NCBI RefSeq assembly: GCF_002865645.1
Contig: NW_020194620.1
Location: forward strand, 689,353-753,352
Direction: 5' to 3'
Length of the DNA stretch: 64,000 nucleotides
DNA from: Hyaloscypha bicolor E
Lineage: Eukaryota; Ascomycota; Leotiomycetes; Helotiales; Hyaloscyphaceae
In this document: piece after piece, positions 11,860 to 22,642 of the stretch
Layout: the number at the start of each line of letters is the position of its first letter
Position numbering within the stretch: the first letter of the stretch is position 1
The notes under the pieces: generated by a model
Database searches by the model: none
The model's input: only the letters and a program-made list of their open reading frames with translations
Told to the model about the DNA's origin: nothing
Made by a program: the position numbers and the translations under genes

Positions 11860-14112
11860 ATGACAGCTTCCGCTGCGCGCCGCAGGTTGCGGACACCCCC
11901 TCGAGCAACTCGAACCAAACCCATCATCTCCTACGCAGAACCTGATTCCGACGGCGACCTCGAAATTTCTGATGCAGACTCGACCTCCGAGAAAGAGAAT
12001 CGCACTCTTACACGACAATACCGCCAAAATACAACCTCTCAACGACCCGGAAAGCGTTCCAGACTGGCTTCCTCCTCCCCTCGTGTCGACGAGTCCGACG
12101 ATTCCGATTTTAAGCGCACACCGAAGAAGCGCAGAGTATCATCGAAACCAAGCACACCAAAGGCGAGCACAAGCGAAGATACTGTTCTGATTGAAGGTTC
12201 TGGTGTCATTCCGCCGTGGCGAGATCTCCCGTATCAAGTACTTGTACAGATATTCCAATATGCCTCACACCCTCTCTACGATGACCGCACCTTTCAGCCT
12301 CTTCCTTCGGGCAGATGGCTGGTCCGTACTGCGAATGTCTGCCACGCCTTCGCCGAACCAGCTTTGAAAGTTCTGTACTCCTCCCCTCCACTGGTTCCGA
12401 TGATTCAGGCACATATGTTGGTTGATCTGCTGACGGCTGATCCTGCATCAATGGCATTCAAGTATAGACCAAAGGTTGAGTCACTTCAAATTGACGTTGA
12501 CCAGGTTGCTGCATATTCACTTGGGGCGGGCCGGGGCCACTTGGATCTGCATGGACTCATCAAGGATCTGCCACGCCTTGCTGCGTTGGAGTTCTATCAC
12601 CAGAAGGACATGTCGCCTTACCGAAACCTTGATGATACTATCAAGTGGACATATCCCGAGTCGATCTTCGAGGCGCTCGAATACGTCAATCCCAATGCCG
12701 ACGCACAACAAGGTGATAAGACAAGCCTATCCAGGTTGCAGAGCTGGCGTTGGTCGTCGAGATTGGCAGGAAAGAAGTGGCCAATTGACAAACTGCGAGA
12801 AATCCACATGAAGCCTTCCTTCACTTCCCTCCGGAAGATTGCTTTCGTCAACTACCAAGTCCCTTACCTCAAGAAGGATGAAGAAGATCCGAAGCACGAG
12901 AATATCCTTGCCGAATCCTTGAATGCACTTCCCGAATTGGAGCACTTGATCTTCGAATCATCGACCCTTTGCAATGCCAAGCTACTTCCTCTCTTACCTA
13001 CCAATCTGCGCAACCTTGAGCTGGTCAATTGCTGGGAGATCATTGCGGATGACTTGGCCGAGTTTCTTCTGACACATGGTCGCCAACTCCGCGTTTTGAC
13101 GCTCAACCACTGTCAGTCACTTAGCTTGGCATTCCTTCCAACACTCGGCGAAGCATGCCCGAACCTCCAAGTTTTCAGGATGAACCTTACCTACTTCAAC
13201 CTCCATGCTACATATCGCGACTCAGAGCCTCAGTATGAGCAACTCTTGCTTCCTGAACAAGTTCCCGTTTGGCCATCCACGCTTCAAACCATTGAGTTAA
13301 TCCAGTTGCGAAAGTGGGAGACCCCAGCAGCAGAGATGTTCTTCCAGAGTTTGTTGGACAGTGCTGGCAATCTTCCTGATCTCCGCCGTTTGACCATTCA
13401 AGCCATTCTGAACATTGGCTGGCGTGACAGGGCATCATTCCGCGACAAGTGGGTTGGGTCATTGGCACGCGTCTTCAAGCGAGTCTCTGAACCTCCCATG
13501 GAACACGCCTCTGTCCAACGCGCAATGGGCCAGTTGACTCTCGACAAGAAGACGGAGCCCATTAAAGCAGATGCCGTTGTTAAAGAGGAGCCCAAGTCCC
13601 ACTGTTTCTGGCCAGCCACTGCTCCCAGTTCCAGCAGTGTTTCTCCTCAAGTCAACTCAGCTGGCTCCCCTCCAACCCGCCGCTCAACACGCATCCGTCA
13701 ACCTCAACCAGGAAAATACGCCGAATCCTCTGACTCCGAAGCCGAGGACCCAGTTGAGGCAGGAACCCGCATCTCCGCCCGCGAAGCCAGCCGTCGATCT
13801 AAATTCGAGCGCGAGCTTGAGGTCTTGCATGCAACGGCTGGAATACACACTCCCGACCTCACATCCTCTCCCAAATCCTACGATGATTCATCGGATGATG
13901 ATAAGCTCCTGGTCTCCAAGAAGGGCAAGGGACGCGAGCGGGAAGTTATCCAAGGCATGTGTGAGGTTGTTGAAGTCAGGATCGATAATCTCAGACCAAC
14001 GGAGAACCAGGTCACCGAGAGGGATTTCCTGGATGCGGAGCCGAGTGGTGATGAGGATTGGGATGGAGATGATGATGATATTGGTGGTGGTGGTGGTGGC
14101 TATGCTTGGTGA
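11860..14112 (+). CDS. F-box protein with leucine-rich-like repeats
   Basis: Single-exon gene of 750 codons. The first ~110 residues are basic, Ser/Thr-rich and disordered (several SDSD and KKRR clusters that could act as nuclear localisation signals). An F-box-like motif follows at about residues 114-160 (IPPWRDLPYQVLVQIFQYA, ending in NVCHAFAEPALKVLY). Residues ~170-510 contain spaced leucine-rich segments (LEHLIFESS, LRNLELVNCWEI, LRVLTLNHCQSLSL), as in LRR-containing F-box proteins. The tail is rich in S, E and D and ends in a run of acidic residues and glycines. F-box proteins link SKP1-CUL1 ubiquitin ligases to substrates through their repeats; the substrate here cannot be inferred. Upstream it shares an intergenic region with SUZ12. 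Confidence 0.82.
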   Translation: MTASAARRRLRTPPRATRTKPIISYAEPDSDGDLEISDADSTSEKENRTLTRQYRQNTTSQRPGKRSRLASSSPRVDESDDSDFKRTPKKRRVSSKPSTPKASTSEDTVLIEGSGVIPPWRDLPYQVLVQIFQYASHPLYDDRTFQPLPSGRWLVRTANVCHAFAEPALKVLYSSPPLVPMIQAHMLVDLLTADPASMAFKYRPKVESLQIDVDQVAAYSLGAGRGHLDLHGLIKDLPRLAALEFYHQKDMSPYRNLDDTIKWTYPESIFEALEYVNPNADAQQGDKTSLSRLQSWRWSSRLAGKKWPIDKLREIHMKPSFTSLRKIAFVNYQVPYLKKDEEDPKHENILAESLNALPELEHLIFESSTLCNAKLLPLLPTNLRNLELVNCWEIIADDLAEFLLTHGRQLRVLTLNHCQSLSLAFLPTLGEACPNLQVFRMNLTYFNLHATYRDSEPQYEQLLLPEQVPVWPSTLQTIELIQLRKWETPAAEMFFQSLLDSAGNLPDLRRLTIQAILNIGWRDRASFRDKWVGSLARVFKRVSEPPMEHASVQRAMGQLTLDKKTEPIKADAVVKEEPKSHCFWPATAPSSSSVSPQVNSAGSPPTRRSTRIRQPQPGKYAESSDSEAEDPVEAGTRISAREASRRSKFERELEVLHATAGIHTPDLTSSPKSYDDSSDDDKLLVSKKGKGREREVIQGMCEVVEVRIDNLRPTENQVTERDFLDAEPSGDEDWDGDDDDIGGGGGGYAW

Positions 14113-16199
14113 TTTGCTTACGACTACTTTACTTCTTGTACATCTGTGTTATTACGCTTGCATTTTTGTTTTTTCTGTGGCGTTGAGGAGGGCATCCGAG
14201 CATATGACCGGAGGCTAAATTGTGCATTTGCGTGGCTTGGACATGGAAGGGCGGGGTTGTATTATGAAAGGAGGGGCATATCATGGACTGGATAGATGGG
14301 GCGGGGAGTTGTATCATGAAAACGCATAGGCATACGATGGATGGATAGATGGAAATAGAGGCTTTTCTTTTGCCTCTCTCATAAGAAAGGACGTTAGCTT
14401 TGCTGCTTGCGGTTTGCAATTGCGGCGAGGCTTACCTTTGTGTGTACATTATGGCTGGCAAATCAAATGCGAAGGAAACGACCAGCTTGTAACTTATAAT
14501 CTTACAAAAGAAGTAAAAGATGCATGGAATGAATTTACTTTCTCTCTGAATTAATCTAAAAGATTACCGGCTTGTGAGGAACAATGAACTGATCTTTTCC
14601 GACACAAAGAGGTTGAATGTACCGGGGTGCCGGAAGAACGATCCTAACATTCATTCAGAAGATCTTTGCACTTTCAAACTCATTTCGATGTCTTAGTTGG
14701 CTCATGACTCTGTCTAACTTTCAATGTCTTTAAAGGATCTGAGTGAAGATATAAACTGCTTTTGTAAAATTTTATAAGGGATCTTCACAGTAATGCGGAC
14801 AGTTTCTATTCAAAACCCTCCCCGTCTCTGTTAGTACTGCGATCTGCAATAATTGAGCTTGAATCCTAGGAGTATATAGAGTATATAGTATATAGTAATG
14901 TGTGTAGAGGGATAAAGTTTCTAGTAAATACTATAAGATTGCGACTTGCAGTAAAGAAATGTGATTTCCCTAGAAGGAAAGGCGGCAGGCATTATTAGAT
15001 GCGCTAACGAAGGCGATGACGAAGGTAGTGACGAGGTGAATTTGGTGTGTTCAACAACTGTTAATAGAAAGGTGAACGGGAATCTGCTAAAGGCATAGTT
15101 CTAGGTAAGGAGCCATAGGCAGGTCTCTTTATTAGGAGGTGCTTGTTGTATATAAGACAGTGATCTTTGGAGATAGAATTTAATAATTTCTTTCTTTAAT
15201 ACTAGAGTTGCGGATAGAGACAGAGTATGAAATCCAATGTCCCAAAATTTACAAGACCTTAGACATGCAGACATGCGTAATATGCCATAAGTAAATACCA
15301 TATATTGGATTTCTACTTGAAACCTCTAAGCTCAGAACACTGTACCGAGATAAATAGCTGCTGAGAAGCAACTATGCTCCTCTTTCCCTTCCTTTCTACA
15401 AAAGCATCTTATTTCACTATTACTATCTAGTATCTGGTCCAATCTTACAAATCTTTGGGAGGCCCATATATAGGACTAGTTGAGACCCCTGAATCCCTCT
15501 TGAGAGATGTCTCTCGAATCCTTTGGCTACAATAATTTAATCCGACACCGATACTTTTGAACTCTCATTCGGCTCTATGTATATATGCTTCTATCACATC
15601 AAGGTTGCAATAGCAGCTGTCTGCTCAGCGCTTTCTATCGTCACAATAGAAAATCGCGCAAGGCTGAGTCGTTAACGAGCTCTCTTGGACCATTCTGACA
15701 TACTCTTTCAATTGCTAGTAATAATAACGATCCCGAGCTTTATCAAGCACTTCCTAGTTACAAAAAATCACCAGAGATGACAAAAAAAAAAGGACAGGGA
15801 TCGAGACAGACCTGAGTCAAATATTCAGGAACACCAATAGTTAATTTCCCTTGTCGGAACTGTATCAAGGGTTAGCCGCTTTCAGCCAAGAACGCTCTGC
15901 TGCTCTTGAAGTTCACTTCCACAGGTTAACACCCACCGAGACTGAACAGATTTGCGCTGGGAATAGCCTGTTCCGTAAATACACAACTTCTTCCCATTTT
16001 ATGCAGATTTGACGGTACGACTCTATTTCCTGCTCACCCCCTTCGCAGTTCTCAGATTTTTCTGAAGTTCGTTCCAACTCAGTATCTCGCCAGCTCAAGG
16101 GCGAGGAGTGCGGTCTCCGCACTCAAGCCGCACTAGGCAACAGCTAACCACCTATGGCACTCAGAACTAGAATGCAACCTGATTAGCAGGAAGCTTCCT
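14113..16199. other. 2.1-kb gene-free stretch
   Basis: Composition is mildly AT-rich. Open frames are all below 100 codons and lack motifs. Short direct repeats of TATATAG occur near 14870-14900. I see no tRNA, no transposon ends and no RIP signature as strong as in the blocks beyond 30 kb. The promoter of nothing recognisable lies here, since the gene on the left ends into it and the gene on the right also ends into it. Confidence 0.5.
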
Positions 16200-17703
16200 T
16201 CATGGCGGCGAAGCATACCATATGAGCGCTCTGTTTTGCTGATTATCCATGAGAGGAAATGGAATACGAAAATTCGGGAAAGGACGGTGCCGGTCCAAGG
16301 GCAGATTCCAAAGTATAACTGCCATTGCCAATTGATCGCCTGCGTTTATTGCTTGTGATGAAGTGATTCTCCTCCGGGTTCGGGTCCTTATGATGCCGTA
16401 GTGGCCAGCCTCGATAAACCACCTTTCCGCTTTTCCATCCAAGAGAATGCCAATGAAAGTGTGAAGGGACTAAATAACGGGTACCATCAGTCAAGTATTT
16501 TTGAGCGTGTTGCATAGACTCACTTTAAAGCTTTGGCATATCTGCAACGGGACGTACATAGTGTTTCCCCAGAGATCTTGGAAGAAAACACTTGGTAGCA
16601 TGATGCTCTTGGGCAGATTCCCCTCGATCCGGCTGAGAGCCTCGTGTATTTGTGCAAACATTAGTCTGCAGAAATTCTTATTAGTCAATAAAAAGGAGCT
16701 TTGGGATTCTACTTACAGTGTTTGCTTCGAGAAATTTCGCATTTCTGCCGTGAAAGTTGACCATAGTTGAACTAGGTCAGAGACCTTCTTTCGCAAGGAG
16801 TGCAGGGTGAGCATTCCGGACGTGATCATGAACAGCAATCTAGTCATGCTGGATAACAAAGATGAGTTCTGCTGAGTAACGACCAATAATTGTTGAGATG
16901 TCTCTTGGGTTGTCTCTTGGATGGTCGAGGACTGGTCTCGAATTTCGAGTAGCCTTGGGCCAATCTCTTGAACTTCTGCATGATATGTCTGTAATGTTTG
17001 TTCCTGATTGTTAGTGGAATCTGCTTTGAGATGAAGACCCTCCAAGCTACGAGAGCAGCTTTCGAAGTGCTGAGTCTGCTTATCGATAGCTTCAAGAATC
17101 TGCCTCGAATCCTGATCAGTCGAATTGTGGTGTGCAGTCACACTCTCACTAATGTGTTACCCATCAGTCACGAGTGACTTTGAAATGAGGACCCCGCCTT
17201 GAGGTGGTACTAACGTCGTCTGAACCATTAAAAGCATGCTGATCGCGGCTATTTGACCCCCGAGCGCGACTTGAAGGTCTCTCACATCGTCTTTGTACAT
17301 CAGCTGCCACTGCATTCTTCTCGTAAACCTCCCCACACTTCTCAAATGAGAATTCCATATCCCTAGACATGGGTCAAACTTCTCGATCTTCTGTAAAAAT
17401 CTCTCGAGTGGAATCTGGCAGCTCAAGGCAGCGGCTCGTATCGATTCGAGGTGGGTAAATTCACGTGACTCTGATTTCAAGCTTTGGAGGCGGGACAGAG
17501 CTCTAGAGAGGATCCCTAGATCCAGAAGCAGCTGCTGATATTCCTTGATGCTTCTCCATTCTGAACAATTATGTTAGTAAGAAGAAACGAATGGTCCGTT
17601 TTTAAAGAAGGCTACTTGCCTCTTTTAGCTCTTGGACGACCTTCGCAATCAGCCCTCCCACAGCGATGAAGTCGCTGGTACCAAAGCCGAAAGGCACAGG
17701 CAT
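16200..17703 (-). CDS. Fungal ubiquitin-like-domain protein (STAND/NLR-type N-terminal region)
   Basis: Five exons assembled by splice signals and frame: complement of 17616-17703, 17215-17560, 16717-17148, 16524-16665 and 16200-16469, total 425 aa. Donors are GTAGCC, GTTAGT, GTAAGT and GTGAGT; acceptors TTCAG, ATTAG, TGCAG and TTTAG; branch CTAAC or CTAAT visible in two. The first exon encodes MPVPFGFGTSDFIAVGGLI, the hallmark opening of a large fungal family. A helical region (residues ~30-290) follows, with RAAALSCQIPLERFL. The C-terminal part has the ubiquitin-like fold typical of these proteins (FFQDLWGNTMYVPLQICQSF, then LLDGKAERWFIEAGHYGI). Members often accompany NLR-like or death-effector genes, but function is unproven. 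No ATPase domain is present. Each exon alone looks like a spurious short frame, so automated calls may miss it. Confidence 0.82.
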
Positions 17704-18365
17704 GTCAAATATCTCGACACTGCAGTTTCAAGGTGATCCACCGTATAGCTAGGAACACAGCCCTTTAAGTGTTGGGGTGAAGTCTACGGGTCTTGAGCCG
17801 CTGGCAGCCTTGACAATCGTGATTCAATATCAAGTGGCGTACCACGTGCTTCGAGACTCGACGACCCCTTTTTTGTACTCCTATCCCACAACGTTCTATT
17901 GATGTTAATAGTGTTACCGTATTGATTGGATCCTGAAATAATATATTATAGAATTAATGGCAGTTTTCCCGAGGTTAGGACCATATCTTAAGTAAGAGTA
18001 GTATGTTAAAAGCTTCAAGTGTGGCGGCCAATCAAAGGGCTGGTGGGGCGGGGGAGGCGGTCAAAGCAGCTTGGCAGGACAAGGTTAAATTCCATCGAAG
18101 GCTCAGAAAGTAGCACAGACATGCAACAAGAGAGGCTCAGATATTTCGAGCGTTCACTTGAAAGCTATCCTCAAGTCAAATTCGTTACGATATGGAGAGA
18201 GCAGTATTCAGGATCTAAGAAGCCCAACACTCCTAGCGGAGATGGGGAGACAGCATCAAGAAGTCTCTCAATTCTCTATGATACACCAAATCCAGAACGC
18301 CATCCAGAGCATGCTCTCTTGTACAAGCCCATCTATATGTGAATCCCATCTAACCCAATGATGAC
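17704..18365. other. Intergenic, no gene recognised
   Basis: This is the promoter side of the ubiquitin-like-domain gene (start at 17703) and the 3' side of the transporter gene. The open frame at 18019-18342 is short and without motifs. Confidence 0.45.
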
Positions 18366-20025
18366 CTAACCTACAGCTACATTCACAGCATTGCTGTGCA
18401 ACTCTCTCGGGCGCCACGTCTCTTCTTGCCTTGTTCCAGGAGGCAGCCAGGCCGCACTGCTCACGCCTCTTTTTCGTCCTTCTCTTCCTGATGACTCATC
18501 TGATTTCTTCGCTTCTAGGTTAATTGCGTACCCATTTGCATAACTCTGCCCTGGGGTTTCGAAACTTGGGGGCGAGGCACGGTTCGCAGGGATGTTGGAG
18601 AGGGGGAGGATGGACTCTTCTTTGATGTCCATCATCTTGGCTTTGCGATCTGCTTTGTTGCTCTCTTTCGTCCTGTCGTATAAGTATAGGCCGAAGAATG
18701 TGAGAGCGATCCCGAGGGCTTGGATCTTGGTTGTGGGGTTCTGGAACCAGATTATGGCGATTACGACCACGAAGACGCGCTTTATGAGCGAAGCGACGGA
18801 GTAAGTAACTGGTGAGACCATGGAGAGGAGGATGAATGCTATGATGTTCTGTCCGAAGTGGAAGGTTCCGTTGAAGATATATTCGAGGACAAGCCGTCCG
18901 TGGTCAAAAGCTGGAAGGTGTGGAGTACCTTCTGCCAAGTCGAGGGATCCATCACGCAAGAAATCTTGTAGAATCTCAATTCCTTCGGACCAGAACCAAA
19001 TTGGCGCTGTGATTAAGAATGCTAAGCTGGACGAATAACACAGAAGGTTGAGCTTGTCAAGTTTTCTCGTTTGAGCTCCTGAGGATTCGGCTATGGCTGC
19101 TTCATTGAACAGACGCTTCGAGTATATGTTTTGAGTGACGAAGATTATAGTTGCAAGAAATGCATAGAGAATCCCGAAGAGATTTCCTTTGAACTCTGCG
19201 GAACAGGCGAGCATTACCCCGAGGGTGAGGGGTACCAGGGAGATGTATGTGGCTATTGGATAGCGAATGTCGTATGTAACTCGGTATGCGACCACCGTGA
19301 AGAGTGGTGAAAGTCCCTTTATCGTGTGAACCAAGGAGACTGGGATTTTAGAGGTTGCTGTGGAGGAGAGGAGATGTCCTCCAAGTGTGAAAAACGCCAG
19401 AGGTAGCGTAGTCATTATAATTTCCCGTGTAGGATAACGTATAGGGTGGCGCAGGGCTGCGATATGCTTGTGCAACATAGGGAAGATGGTTGCCAGCCAT
19501 GAAAAGAATATGCACAAGGAGGCAACGAATGCGAATTGGATCAAAGTGAGTGTTGCGGGTTTAGGGAAGGCGTTGAGGATGGCTTTCGAGGAGGTGTTCG
19601 TAAGAGCACTAGACAGATACCAAATAATGCAAAGTATCTACACATCAATCAGGATGAGAAATTCTCAGGTGAGGGGGGACAGGAAGGGGTTCACGAACAA
19701 TTAACTTGGGCGAGACTGGCGCCTTTAACGCATCCGCAACTTCATGCACATTGGCACTGACGCTTGCCCTCCTTGTTCGTATTGTCTTGAACGCATCACT
19801 CAGACTCTTCTGTCTACTATGGCCTCCCGTATGACCATTCGCCCATCCAGACCCCTTTAACGCACTGTCTCTCCTGGGCTGCCATCGATCCGCCGAAACC
19901 TGTCCACCGATAAATCCATTGCTTGGTACAATGGGACTTGACTGGTGTGGAGACTGCCCGTCAAGGGGGTCAACATGATCCGGAAACTTCTCCATCGAAG
20001 TGCGACGATTGCCCCTCGTGTCCAT
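18366..20025 (-). CDS. SLY41-like triose-phosphate/nucleotide-sugar transporter family (TPT) membrane protein
   Basis: Two exons: complement of 19699-20025 and 18366-19637, about 532 aa. The intron (19638-19698, 61 nt) has donor GTTCGT and acceptor TGTAG and is phase 0; it joins SPKLI to ILCIIWYLSSALTNTSSK, the family's first transmembrane block. About ten hydrophobic segments follow, including KPATLTLIQFAF, SLVHTIKGLSPLFTV and SPVTYSVASLIKRVFVV, the last two being TPT signatures. The N-terminal 109 residues are cytosolic-looking with an RQKSLSDAFKTIRTRRAS basic serine motif. I chose the ATG at 20025; upstream in-frame ATGs at 20079 and 20268 would shorten the 420-bp divergent promoter. Yeast SLY41 suppresses ER-Golgi defects and has been linked to ER transport of phosphorylated metabolites; the substrate here is unknown. 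Confidence 0.85.
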
Positions 20026-20445
20026 GGGGAATTTGGAGCTGACACAGTTGAGGGATGGTTCTCGAGTCGAGTGAGGCATTGCGAAGGTGTTCACCGAGAG
20101 TATGTTCCATATGGCAAGATCATCGTTATCGCAGTGTATGGGGAGACCCGAATTCCAACTGCATTGATCACGGACAGTCCACGGAGAGTGTGCTGAAGGC
20201 AGTCTTGTTGGAATTATGTGATCTTTGTTTGATACGAGGCGCAGGGGATGTCGAAAATTCGACGGCATTTGCCGCAGCTAAAATCGCGACTTTCGAGGAT
20301 CACTAACTTCGACCTCGAAATTTAGAGACTGCCTTGACAGCCTCACAACACCACGACGAAAGGCTTTCTTTCGACAATCTCGCGGCATCGAGATTTCGAG
20401 GACACCAGAAATTGACGCACTGTATTTCTGGGTGTCTTGGGCGCT
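20026..20445. promoter_or_regulatory. Bidirectional promoter between the TPT transporter and CUS1
   Basis: The divergent starts at 20025 and 20446 leave 420 bp. The region is GC-normal, with no TATA box close to either start, as usual for housekeeping genes. Confidence 0.45.
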
Positions 20446-22254
20446 ATGCCTTCAGCTGTCAAGATGGCTCCGAAGATGACCAAGAACCAGATGCGACGAG
20501 CGAAGAAGAAGGAACAGAAACAGGCGCAACAGGTCAGTCATGGGCAGCACGAGGATATTTGCGATGAGTAGCTAACAGACTTGCAGGTCACCCCGACTCC
20601 AGAGCCTGAAAAGGCACCTGAGCACGTTCCTCAGCCTGCTGCTGCGCCATCGAAAACTGAAGACGAAGAAGAGGAAGATATCCTAAAGCCAGAAGTTGCG
20701 CCCCTTGACATTAGCGAAGATGATCCCAACTATGCGATGTACAAGGACATTATGGATAAATTTGGTACGAGTGCGGAAGAGGAAGAGGCTGCGAAGGAAG
20801 CAAACGCTGGTGAGAAAGGAGAAGTATTCTTCGATGATGACGATGATATCCCTGAGGAGGAGGAAGAGGGCGATAAGGAGGGGAAGCTGTCCAAGAAGAA
20901 GAGAAAGGAGCGGGATAAGCTATCTGTGGCGGAATTGAAGGCTTTGGTCCAAAAGCCAGAGCTCGTGGACTGGACTGACACATCGGCTTCCGACCCACGA
21001 TTACTCGTCCACATCAAGTCGTATCGAAATGTCGTTCCAGTACCAAGCCATTGGTCATTGAAGCGCGAATATCTATCCTCGAAGCGCGGTGTGGAGAAGG
21101 CTCCATTTGCTCTACCGAAATTCATCCAAGAGACTGGAATTGCAGAAATGCGTGATGCAGTGTTGGAGAAGCAAAACGAAGCCAGTTTGAAGCAGAAGCA
21201 ACGAGAAAGAGTTCAACCGAAGATGGGCAAGCTGGACATCGATTATCAAAAGCTCTACGAAGCATTTTTTGTCCGCCAAACGAAGCCAGAATTGACTCGA
21301 TATGGTGAGGTCTATTACGAGGGCAAGGAGTACGAGACTAATTTAAAGCATCTACGTCCTGGAGAGTTGAGCGATGAGTTGAAAGAAGCCCTCAATATTC
21401 CACCTGGAGCTCCACCACCATGGTTGATCAATCAGCAACGATTCGGTCCTCCCCCATCTTACCCCTCACTCAAAATCCCAGGATTGAATGCGCCACCTCC
21501 ACCCGGCGGCGCTTGGGGATTCCATCCTGGTGGATACGGCAAGCCTCCTGTTGACGAGTTCAATAGACCACTTTATGGTGGTGATATCTTCGGTGTTTTG
21601 CAACCCCAGGTCAACAACCAAGCTGGCGAGCCTATTGAGCGAACACTTTGGGGAGAATTGCAAGCACCAGAAGAAGAATCGGAAGAGGAAGAGAGTGACG
21701 AGGAGGAAGAAGAGGGCGACGAGGAAGATATTGGTGCCGGCCTTCAGACACCCAGTGGTTTGGAAACTCCCGGTGGAATGGCTTCAACAGTACCATCCGA
21801 ATACCCAGGCGACATGAGTGTTGGCGGCGACTTTGACCTCCGGAAGCAGAAGAGAGGCACCGAGACAGAGGAATCTTCGGCCCCCAGATCAGCTTACACC
21901 GTTATACCTGAGCGACAAATCCGTGCTGAAGGTTTCTTTGGTGGTGAGAGAGCTTATGATGTCCGTGGCGCACAGAATGCAAATCTTCCGGTCCTTGGCC
22001 AAGAAGATGAGAGCAGGAAACGCAAGAAGCCTGGTGATGTGGACGTTTCTCTCGACCCCGATTCGCTGATTTCAGAGGATGGAATCAGTAATGAGGAAAA
22101 GAAGCGTAGATTCGAACAATCGAAGAAAGAGGAGAAAAGTGCGTGGCAAAGGGAAGAGAGCTTGGATGATATGATTGCGCAAGAGTCTCGGAAGAGACAG
22201 AAGCGCGACGAGGAGAAGAGAGGCGAAAAGAGAGAGCGAAGCTACAGATTTTAG
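20446..22254 (+). CDS. CUS1: Splicing factor 3B subunit 2 (CUS1/SAP145)
   Basis: Two exons, 20446-20532 and 20587-22254, 584 aa. The 54-nt intron has donor GTCAGT, branch GCTAAC and acceptor TGCAG. The short first exon is basic (MRRAKKKEQKQAQQ). An acidic region follows, then the DUF382 core at about residues 175-300 (SHWSLKREYLSSKRGVEKAP, then LPKFIQETGIAEMRD). The PSP proline-rich domain is at ~285-340 (GELSDELKEALNIPPGAPPP, then GPPPSYPSLKIPGLN) and includes the PLYGGDIFGV signature. The protein is part of the SF3b complex of U2 snRNP, contacting the branch-site region of pre-mRNA in the nucleus. The tail is acidic then basic and coiled. Length is usual for the fungal orthologue. It is divergent from the transporter gene. 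Confidence 0.95.
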
Positions 22255-22642
22255 GCGTTGAAGATGGGGAGCATCAACTGGCGTTTACAGGGAGGGCAGC
22301 TGGGCTTCACAATTGTACAGGGATAGGTGTAATATCAAACAAAAATGGACACGTCGATCGGAAGAAGTTTATCACTCATCATCCTCCCTTTGCACGTGAC
22401 ACGCGTGGATGAGCGCTAGCGGCCGCTTCGACATCGCGACTTCCAAAAGATTTGTTTGGAAACCAAAACCTGTCACTATCGACGATTTAGCAACGCCACG
22501 CAATTTTTCGCTGCACCCGGCCGCTGAAAACCGCAGGCGCGACTCCCACCGCGACCCAGCATCTTCCTTCCTCCAAAAACACCAGCACAAAGTCCTGCAT
22601 AGGTGGAAAGAACGGCCAAGGGGCCAACATAGTTCAGGCAAG

